Assembly (NCBI GenBank): GCA_044376465.1
Contig: JBILKW010000021.1
Location: 1 to 19,893, forward strand
Direction: 5' to 3'
DNA from: CAJBVG01 sp044376465
GTDB taxonomy: Bacteria > Bacteroidota > Bacteroidia > Sphingobacteriales > Sphingobacteriaceae
DNA: 19,893 nucleotides
The notes below the pieces were generated by a model that ran no database searches, had not been told where the DNA came from, and saw only the letters and a list, made by a program, of their open reading frames with translations. Below are positions 13,939 through 19,893 of this stretch, one piece after another; positions within the stretch are counted from its first letter, which is position 1; the number at the start of each line of letters is the position of its first letter. Made by a program: the position numbers and the translations under genes.

Positions 13939-13991
13939 ATTTTGGTGGCACTACTTAAGTGGTGCCACCACTTAAGTAGTGCCACCAAAAT
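13939..13991. repeat. 53-nt perfect palindrome with internal 17-bp tandem repeat
   Basis: Bases 13939-13964 are the exact reverse complement of 13966-13991 around a single central C (13965), giving 26-bp arms with no mismatch. Inside it, a 17-bp unit GGTGGCACTACTTAAGT (13944-13960) is followed directly by GGTGCCACCACTTAAGT (13961-13977), differing at two positions. Each unit carries the self-complementary ACTTAAGT, so smaller hairpins can form as alternatives. The element is much richer in GC than the surrounding spacer. It lies between the convergent SpoU methylase and ispF genes. The ends are TTTT on the left and AAAA on the right, the reverse of a canonical terminator, and no T run follows directly on either strand. 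It may block transcription as a hairpin or be a REP/MITE-like repeat. Confidence 0.9.
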
Positions 13992-14009
13992 TGGACCTCA
14001 AAAATATTT

Positions 14010-14489
14010 TTATTTATTTTCTATCAATACAGTAGCGTAGGCAACCACACCTTCTTCTCGGCCAATAAAACCCATTTGCTCATTTGTGGTGGCTTTTATT
14101 GAGATATCATCTTCTAAAATATTCATAGCCTTAGCCAATAAGGTTTTCATGGCAGGAATGTGTGGGTTTATTTTTGGAGCTTCTAAGCAAATCATACAAT
14201 CTATGTTACCAATGGAATAGTTTTTTGTTGAAATTAATCTTACACACTCTTTTAGTAAAATTACACTCGAAATGCCTTTCCATTGAGGATCGGTATTGGA
14301 GAAATGGAAACCAATGTCACGCATATTTGCTGCTCCCAGCAAGGCATCGCAAATAGCATGTATAAGAACATCAGCATCGGAGTGCCCAAAAGCTCCTTTG
14401 TGGTGGTTCAATTTCACACCACCCATATAAAAAGGATGTCCATCTTTTAACTGATGGACATCGAAACCAAAACCTACTCTGATTTTCAT
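14010..14489 (-). CDS. ispF: 2-C-methyl-D-erythritol 2,4-cyclodiphosphate synthase
   Basis: This 159-residue protein is a full-length IspF of the MEP isoprenoid pathway; it converts CDP-ME 2-phosphate to the cyclic diphosphate, releasing CMP. Metal ligands are Asp10 and His12 in GFDVHQL and His44 in GHSDADVLIH (E. coli Asp8, His10, His42). The other conserved blocks are also present: ALLGAANMRDIGFHF, NTDPQWKG, KATTNEQMGFIGREEG and VAYATVLI. It acts as a cytoplasmic trimer. The start lies 6 nt after the porV stop, so it is probably the last gene of the porU-porV-ispF transcript. The link with type IX secretion looks like gene-order packing and not shared biochemistry. Confidence 0.96.
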   Translation of the reverse strand: MKIRVGFGFDVHQLKDGHPFYMGGVKLNHHKGAFGHSDADVLIHAICDALLGAANMRDIGFHFSNTDPQWKGISSVILLKECVRLISTKNYSIGNIDCMICLEAPKINPHIPAMKTLLAKAMNILEDDISIKATTNEQMGFIGREEGVVAYATVLIENK

Positions 14490-14495
14490 AATATG

Positions 14496-15737
14496 TTATT
14501 GTTTTGCGGGATCAGGTGTTTCAAAATTGAATGTTAACGAGAATCGCAAGGTGTTTTCTAACGGATTAGTTTGTGTAGTTGGAATTAAATACGATAAATC
14601 TAACCCAAAAATATTGTATTTAATTCCAGCACCAATTGTAAAATATTGTCTATTGCCTTTTGTTGGGTGCTCATAAAAGTACCCTCCTCGAATTGCAAAT
14701 TGTTTGTCATACCAATATTCAAAACCCGTAGAATAATATAACTCATTAAACTCTTCTTGAGCACCACCTGGGGCATCGTTAAATGATTGAAATATACCTC
14801 TTGGTACCGATACATCTGTTGTTTGGCCCTTCACGATTACCGGATTTCCATCGCTTCCAATTATTACTTCATTCAAACTATCAACTGCATAAATTGGATT
14901 AGTAGGAACTAATAATTTATTTACATCAACAAATACAGTTATTTCATTATAGTTATCCAATTTCATGGTTCCTGCTGCCCCAACTCTTAAATTGGTTGGT
15001 ATGAAATACCTATCAGATGCATTCGTATAATTCATTTTTGCACCAATGTTAGAAATATTAAACCCATAAGAGATGGTTGTTTTTTTTCCATTTATAATAT
15101 AATCTGGATTCGTATAATAGCCAGATAGATCAACTGCTACAGAACGTCCAGCCTTAACTGATTGTCCGTTTTGTGCCAACTGTCCCTGTGCTAAATCTGA
15201 ATTGATAAATCTAAAGGCTGTACCAATTGCAAATCGGTCAGATAATTTTCTGTTATAAGAAAAGTCTAAGGCTAATTCATTAGGGTTACCTGTTCCTGTT
15301 ACATTTCCTCCCATGTCAGTAAACGTTATGTCACCCAATGAAAAGAATTTTAAACTAGCACCGATGGTTTGTTTGTTATCAATTTTATAATAACCTCCTA
15401 AGTAAGCTAAATTTATATCGGGTACTAATCGTTGTAACCATGGGGTATATGCAATACCAAATGCATACTTTTTTTCCATGAACGAAAACTTAGCTGGATT
15501 CCAATGGTTAGAATACACGTCTGGAGCGGTTGCTACTCCTCCGTCTCCCATTGCTCCTGCTCGCGAATCTGGCCCAATAAGTAAAAAGGGCACAGCAGTG
15601 GTGATTGCGTTTACTGAGCTTTCTCTCCCGTTTAATTGTTGCGAATTTATTTGAGCATTCGCTATATTTATTATACTACTAGCAGCTATTATTGCAATAG
15701 TCCCAACTTTTTTTAACATCAATTTTTTCAAGATCAT
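14496..15737 (-). CDS. porV: type IX secretion system outer-membrane shuttle protein PorV
   Basis: This encodes 413 residues from ATG 15737, or 407 from the in-frame ATG at 15719. The signal peptide (core VGTIAIIAASSIINIANA, then Q) fits either. A TTG further upstream at 15827 would put about 30 charged residues before the signal and lies at the predicted transcription start, so it is rejected. The mature N-terminal region, ITTAVPFLLIGPDSRAGAMG then DVYSNHWNPAKFSF, is diagnostic for PorV/LptO, a FadL-like beta-barrel. The remainder is beta-strand rich and ends FGLDLSYLIPTTQTNPLENTLRFSLTF. PorV carries type IX cargo from the translocon to the PorU sortase, which is encoded just upstream. A separate -7 box (15836-15843) suggests porV can also be transcribed on its own. 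Confidence 0.94.
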   Translation of the reverse strand: MILKKLMLKKVGTIAIIAASSIINIANAQINSQQLNGRESSVNAITTAVPFLLIGPDSRAGAMGDGGVATAPDVYSNHWNPAKFSFMEKKYAFGIAYTPWLQRLVPDINLAYLGGYYKIDNKQTIGASLKFFSLGDITFTDMGGNVTGTGNPNELALDFSYNRKLSDRFAIGTAFRFINSDLAQGQLAQNGQSVKAGRSVAVDLSGYYTNPDYIINGKKTTISYGFNISNIGAKMNYTNASDRYFIPTNLRVGAAGTMKLDNYNEITVFVDVNKLLVPTNPIYAVDSLNEVIIGSDGNPVIVKGQTTDVSVPRGIFQSFNDAPGGAQEEFNELYYSTGFEYWYDKQFAIRGGYFYEHPTKGNRQYFTIGAGIKYNIFGLDLSYLIPTTQTNPLENTLRFSLTFNFETPDPAKQ

Positions 15738-15790
15738 TTGTCTATTTATTTCGCTTTTGGCTGTATTATTATTTTTGTAAATCCCTAGTT

Positions 15791-15811
15791 TAACCCTCTC
15801 AATAACCCTCT
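15791..15811. repeat. 12-bp-period tandem repeat in the porV leader
   Basis: TAACCCTCT occurs at 15791-15799 and again at 15803-15811, separated by CAA. On the coding strand this is two AGAGGGTTA copies in the predicted 5' leader of porV, roughly 55-75 nt before the start codon. It could be a binding site for a regulator or simply a chance duplication. Confidence 0.45.
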
Positions 15812-15835
15812 TATTATTCGCACACAAGAAAGTCT

Positions 15836-15843
15836 CAAATATA
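15836..15843 (-). promoter_or_regulatory. candidate -7 promoter element of porV (TATATTTG)
   Basis: TATATTTG on the minus strand is a perfect TAnnTTTG, located in the spacer after the porU stop (15867). The predicted leader of about 90 nt contains the TAACCCTCT tandem repeat. No good -33 element is seen. Confidence 0.45.
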
Positions 15844-15866
15844 GAAAAATCTAAATTCTGCAGCAG

Positions 15867-18800
15867 TTAAAAAATTACTAATTTCTGATATTTATCAGCA
15901 ATTGATCCATCAGCAGCTTTTACTTTTAGTCTATAAACATAAACACCTCTTCCAAGTTTGTCTCCATATTCATCTTTTGCATCCCATCCAATATTACTTA
16001 TTCGGGTTCCCATGGATACTAAATCTTGTTGTATTGTTTTTACCAAACGCCCAGATACGTTAAATATTTGAACCATTACTTGTAATTCTTCACCTGGCCT
16101 GTTGTGTTCAAATTGAAAACTTGTATTGGTAGTAAAAGGGTTTGGGTAATTATATACTCTATCTATGTTAAATTGTGAGGATTCTATTACACTAAACTCT
16201 GTACTAATTTCAGATGAATTATTTACAACATCCCATGCTTTTACTGTTAATTTATAATTACCTGGCTCTAGCTTTGACATAGGGTACCTAATTTCTCCTT
16301 CTTGATAACTATCTAATGTAGATTCATAATATTCGTTTAAATCTATTTTTTGTGTTTTTAATCCTGATGTAAGCGTTGCAGTAATGTTGTGTCCAATACC
16401 ATTACCTACGGTGTTAATTCCATTCTGATCATTCATCTTCACAATTAACAACGGCCTTTCATTCGTAATTCCGCCACCCGCAAAATTTTCATCGTTCAAA
16501 AATATTTTCATTTGAGGACCTAAGGCATCTACAATTGTAGAGTTAGAGCTTCCCCCTACAAGCACACTATCATTAGAGCCATTGGCATCTACATTGCCTA
16601 ATTGTGCATAATAGCTAAGCCTTCCATTCCCGATGCTGTATGAAATGTCTTTTGGAACCACAAACGAAAAACTAAATCTTCCGTTCTGTACACTTGCTTT
16701 ACCTTTATAAATAATATTTTTTTGTACTTCGTAAACAGCAATACTACTACCTCTCTCTTGTCCTAGTGTTTTTTGTGAGGTCTTTTTATCAAATACAGCA
16801 GGATACACAATGCCATTTAAATTATTCAAGTGGGTGCCATTTTGATCGGCTATATAGCCTTTAATGGTAATGGTACTCAAAGCTTTTATCGTATCTATAT
16901 TTCCTGAGCTTAATAATTTATCATTAATGCTTTCTGTTATTACTTTGTATTTTGGTGTAGCAAATGGTAAGGATGGATCGCCAAGCAATGTGAAATTACG
17001 TTGGTTGATCGTGAGACCTAAGCCATTTAAATTTTTACTTTTTCTGAAAATATCGCCAAGTGTGTTCGAACTTCCAATATTAGTACTATCAAAAAGCGAT
17101 TTTAAAAAAGCCTCATTAATAGATTTATTTTCGTTCGCATATACAATTCTAGTAGTAGTATACATCGCAATTGCGCCTCCATTTGGGTTTAGCAAGCAAA
17201 GCTCACCTGCCGATTGAAAAAGCGGGTCGTCCCATCTAGAAAAAGAACATGTTGCTGTTAATAATACGGGCATATTATCTAATCCTTTCCAAGAATTAAT
17301 ATCTTCAATAGTTAAAATTTTTTCGTGAGCTAAGCCATTCTCACCACCATGGCCAATGTAATTAATTACAAGAGCACCCGTATTAACACGTTGGTTAAAT
17401 GCTGAATTTACCTCTGGGTATCTATTTCCTGCTGGAGTACTTATTTGCTGATAACTATCTAAATAAATTTTATCGATGTTAAAATCTTTCGTTCTGTTTT
17501 TAATAATTTGCGAATGTGATTCAGCATGTGCAACATGTAGGTTATTATCCTGATCGTCGGCAATCATTACATATTTATTTCTCCAATCGCCAAACGTTTC
17601 TGTTCTGCTATAATGAATTATTTTGTCAACCATCTGTCTTGCTTGTAAGGGTGTTTGCACAGGTAATCTGCCAACCGCAACATCTAGAGCTGATGATCCA
17701 TATGTAGGAAATGAGGTTAAGTCCCAGTCGCCTTCTACATCGTCTAATAATCCATAAAAATCATCTGATACATATGACCCAAATGGCGAGGTGGAATTTC
17801 TACTTTCAAAAGTAACTATATAATTGGTGTTTGGTTTTACATACCCAATGTTATCATAAGAACCATCTCCAAACAACAAAAGATATTTTGGCATTTCATT
17901 TTCATTGTTACCAGCTCTGTCATAAAACATTTTCATAAAATCTCGTATTGCACTTGCATCTTGCGCGCCAGATCCAAACTCATTATAGATCTGTTCAGGT
18001 AACACCACCAATGTTCTTAAGCCATCATTCGTAATTCTAAAATCTGCCAATCGTTGTGCTTCGTTTTTAAAATCGGGGTGAGTTATAATTATAAAATCAT
18101 ATTGCCCCAAGGCATGTAAGTTTTGATTTTCAATTTTTTCAACGAAACGAGGTATTGCAAATTCATTTCCTTCAAATGCATGAAACTCTCTTAATACATT
18201 TGTACTAAGCGTAAACGAAAGCGTGTTGCCACTTGTAGTTACCTCTTGTATTTTGGGTTCTGTTTTATTCGTAACATCAATTATTTTAGTATTAGTAGGA
18301 TTGTTTGCTGTAAAATTAAACAGAGTTATTTTATTCGCACCGAATGTTTCGAGATTTCTAAAACCCATTTGATTGCTTATCATTTTTAATTCTCTATATG
18401 CATTAATCCAAATAAAATTTAAATAACCAAGTGCAGTAATGTCTGGCTTGTAATAGTCTATATTTATATTGATATTTTCTGATGCGGCTAAGGTTAAATA
18501 TCCCGTAGTTACCACTGCTCCGTAAGAGGCATCATAACTAAATTCTACTCCCGAACAGTTCATTCTTGATACTTGTATGCCATTGTATTTTACATCAAAA
18601 TAACTAGAACGCGGACTTTGTACTCTACCAATTAAGTCTGCTCTTACCTTTAATGGTTTGCTTGTGATTATATTCGGAATTGTAAAGTTAAAATTGTAAT
18701 TAGTTACATTATTAAATTCCTCTCCGTATCGTTCTCTTCCTGACTTTATGGTAGTATTTACTCCTGTACTAAAATTTTTCTCATATACTTCAAAATAATT

Positions 18801-19721
18801 ATAGTCACCTACAATATTTGTTGGAGTTTGATTAGAATTAGCCTGCGTTTGCATGCGTTTACCTGCACCAATATCAAAATTCAAAAAGTAATAAGACTCT
18901 CTCGAATATGGATTATTTGTATTTAATAAAACTTTATTATTTACATCATAAGATATGTTATGTGGACCTGCAGCATAAAATAAAATATAGTCTTCTTTGT
19001 TAAATACACCATCATTTTCACCTACAACAAGTATTGCATTCTCTTGCAAATCATCAAATCTGCTAACCATGTTGCTCTCTGGTAATATCCCTCCTCCATT
19101 TCCATAGATTCTAATGTTTTTTGGATTTATTTGGTCAACAGCAATGCCCATATTTGATAAATCTGTATATCGCAGTTTGTACATTCCAGATGCAAGTATT
19201 CCCAATTTAAACCACTGTCCTTCTTTTAATACCGAACGCATTGCATAGGTTCTCGCATTAGTAGCGCGTACAGTTGCTGCACTTGACATAGAAATGCCAA
19301 AAGAAATTAGTTTTTCTATGGAACCATTAGCATTTCTTCGGTAAGGTAAAATGGTCAGTAGGGTTTGTTCTTTTTTAAGTTCGTATATTTTTTGAGTGGA
19401 TATAATTGGAGATTCATCAATTTCTTCTAATTGTGCTTTGTTCAACTCAATAGTTAAAGTCTCATAAACAGGATTAACGATTTTGAAATTGGAAAAACTT
19501 CCATTAAACTTTTCTGTGTAGAAGGAAAGATCTTTATAACGATAATCAAATATTGCCCCGCTAAAGCTTTCAATATTTCTCGTAGTTTTTTCATCAGGAT
19601 TGGCTATTTCCGATCGTTCCCAATGTAGGGTTCGTTTTATATTGTCTTGCGCAAATGATGCGTTTAATGTACAAAACAAGAGAATTAGACTAAATACTGA
19701 AGTAGTTTTCAAAAGGCGCAT
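15867..19721 (-). CDS. porU: type IX secretion system sortase PorU (C25 gingipain family)
   Basis: This 1284-residue protein begins with a signal peptide (MRLLKTTSVFSLILLF, cleavage near SFAQ). A long beta-rich N-terminal part (to about 535) is followed by a C25 cysteine-protease domain (about 535-925). The catalytic pair is His791 in NYIGHGGENG and Cys825 in TATCSFSRWDDP, 34 residues apart, close to gingipain spacing. FGDGSYDNIGY and the terminal LLGDPSLPFA are family landmarks. The C-terminus (about 1190-1284) is a sorting-domain-like Ig fold: YNYPNPFTTN, IFNVSGRLVKTI and GVYVYRLK. PorU removes the C-terminal signal of type IX cargo and attaches the cargo to surface lipopolysaccharide. It lies directly upstream of porV, its working partner, as in other Bacteroidota. 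Confidence 0.95.
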   Translation of the reverse strand: MRLLKTTSVFSLILLFCTLNASFAQDNIKRTLHWERSEIANPDEKTTRNIESFSGAIFDYRYKDLSFYTEKFNGSFSNFKIVNPVYETLTIELNKAQLEEIDESPIISTQKIYELKKEQTLLTILPYRRNANGSIEKLISFGISMSSAATVRATNARTYAMRSVLKEGQWFKLGILASGMYKLRYTDLSNMGIAVDQINPKNIRIYGNGGGILPESNMVSRFDDLQENAILVVGENDGVFNKEDYILFYAAGPHNISYDVNNKVLLNTNNPYSRESYYFLNFDIGAGKRMQTQANSNQTPTNIVGDYNYFEVYEKNFSTGVNTTIKSGRERYGEEFNNVTNYNFNFTIPNIITSKPLKVRADLIGRVQSPRSSYFDVKYNGIQVSRMNCSGVEFSYDASYGAVVTTGYLTLAASENININIDYYKPDITALGYLNFIWINAYRELKMISNQMGFRNLETFGANKITLFNFTANNPTNTKIIDVTNKTEPKIQEVTTSGNTLSFTLSTNVLREFHAFEGNEFAIPRFVEKIENQNLHALGQYDFIIITHPDFKNEAQRLADFRITNDGLRTLVVLPEQIYNEFGSGAQDASAIRDFMKMFYDRAGNNENEMPKYLLLFGDGSYDNIGYVKPNTNYIVTFESRNSTSPFGSYVSDDFYGLLDDVEGDWDLTSFPTYGSSALDVAVGRLPVQTPLQARQMVDKIIHYSRTETFGDWRNKYVMIADDQDNNLHVAHAESHSQIIKNRTKDFNIDKIYLDSYQQISTPAGNRYPEVNSAFNQRVNTGALVINYIGHGGENGLAHEKILTIEDINSWKGLDNMPVLLTATCSFSRWDDPLFQSAGELCLLNPNGGAIAMYTTTRIVYANENKSINEAFLKSLFDSTNIGSSNTLGDIFRKSKNLNGLGLTINQRNFTLLGDPSLPFATPKYKVITESINDKLLSSGNIDTIKALSTITIKGYIADQNGTHLNNLNGIVYPAVFDKKTSQKTLGQERGSSIAVYEVQKNIIYKGKASVQNGRFSFSFVVPKDISYSIGNGRLSYYAQLGNVDANGSNDSVLVGGSSNSTIVDALGPQMKIFLNDENFAGGGITNERPLLIVKMNDQNGINTVGNGIGHNITATLTSGLKTQKIDLNEYYESTLDSYQEGEIRYPMSKLEPGNYKLTVKAWDVVNNSSEISTEFSVIESSQFNIDRVYNYPNPFTTNTSFQFEHNRPGEELQVMVQIFNVSGRLVKTIQQDLVSMGTRISNIGWDAKDEYGDKLGRGVYVYRLKVKAADGSIADKYQKLVIF

Positions 19722-19893
19722 GTCTTTTTTTTGTTCTAAATGCTTGGCAAAATACGTTATTTTAGGTCTTTAGCTTGAATAATTGAAAGAAAAACGGATA
19801 TTTGGCAATAAAATTGCCGAAATACTTATCAAAAAAAATAAATATCATATATTTGATGTTCTACACATAGGAATATTATACTTTATAAAATTG
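19722..19893. other. region upstream of porU to the window edge
   Basis: This 172-bp AT-rich stretch holds no ORF I can support on either strand. It should carry the porU promoter, but only a degenerate -7-like TATTTTG is seen on the minus strand near 19746-19754. It contains a short hairpin (19801-19821). An A-rich stretch lies directly before the porU ATG, as usual for genes lacking a Shine-Dalgarno site. Confidence 0.5.
19801..19821. repeat. short hairpin upstream of porU
   Basis: TTTGGCAAT and ATTGCCGAA form 9-bp arms (one T/G pair) around an AAA loop. There is no directly following T run on either strand, so it is not a convincing terminator. It may be a regulatory structure or an operator for porU, or chance. 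Confidence 0.35.

Noticed and set aside
13939..13991. Palindrome as an ordinary intrinsic terminator
   Set aside because: The T tract is on the 5' side and the A tract on the 3' side for both strands, and no T run follows directly; kept as an unexplained repeat.
15738..15827. N-terminal extension of PorV from TTG 15827
   Set aside because: It would bury the signal peptide behind 30 charged residues and coincides with the predicted transcription start.
16864..17217. 117-residue ORF antisense to porU
   Set aside because: It is a shadow of the porU reading frame with no domain or signal features, and porU is fully supported.
19801..19821. Terminator of a gene beyond the right edge
   Set aside because: The hairpin has one T/G pair and no T run directly after it on either strand.

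Overview
The window is an AT-rich, densely packed chromosomal segment from a member of the Bacteroidota. Evidence for this is the type IX secretion pair PorU/PorV, the absence of Shine-Dalgarno-like sequences in front of most genes, several TAnnTTTG boxes (the Bacteroidota -7 promoter element) upstream of genes, a stand-alone cobalamin-binding mutase domain, and LytTR/His_kinase signalling. I cannot place it below phylum with confidence; the style fits Sphingobacteriales/Chitinophagales-like lineages. No rRNA, tRNA, CRISPR array, transposase or phage gene was seen. Nearly everything is core or housekeeping in character.

Layout. (1) 1-2836, plus strand: a chain of five genes joined by 1-nt overlaps or a 1-nt gap: the 3' part of gltX, a lipoprotein, a B12-binding mutase subunit, a small exported protein and an enoyl-CoA hydratase, closed by a strong hairpin terminator. 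(2) 2881-3804, minus: GDP-L-fucose synthase, convergent with the first block. (3) 4099-5078, plus: trmB followed by an alkyltransferase-like (ATL) protein; these meet tag (3-methyladenine glycosylase I) and an AhpD-like/CMD protein on the minus strand (5072-5981). (4) 6060-10378, plus: polA, a YfiT/BstA-type DinB-fold protein and sua5 (threonylcarbamoyl-AMP synthase). (5) 10367-12862, minus: an envelope-sensing module, LiaF-like membrane protein > LytS-type kinase > LytTR response regulator. (6) 12984-13918, plus: a 50-residue Cys-rich membrane protein, lying directly upstream of a SpoU-family RNA methyltransferase. (7) 14010-19721, minus: porU > porV > ispF. The gap between blocks 6 and 7 holds a perfect 53-nt palindrome (13939-13991).

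Functional themes are tRNA/rRNA maturation (gltX, trmB, sua5, SpoU methylase), DNA repair (ATL, tag, polA), thiol/peroxide-related chemistry (CMD, BstA-like), acyl-CoA metabolism (B12 domain, crotonase), cell-surface assembly (fcl, PorU, PorV, LiaF/LytSR) and isoprenoid synthesis (ispF). I found no convincing new multi-gene system. The most unusual items are the nested palindrome, the very short or absent leaders implied by -7 boxes lying next to start codons, the likely TTG start of trmB with a 4-codon ORF overlapping it, and the small Cys-rich membrane protein.
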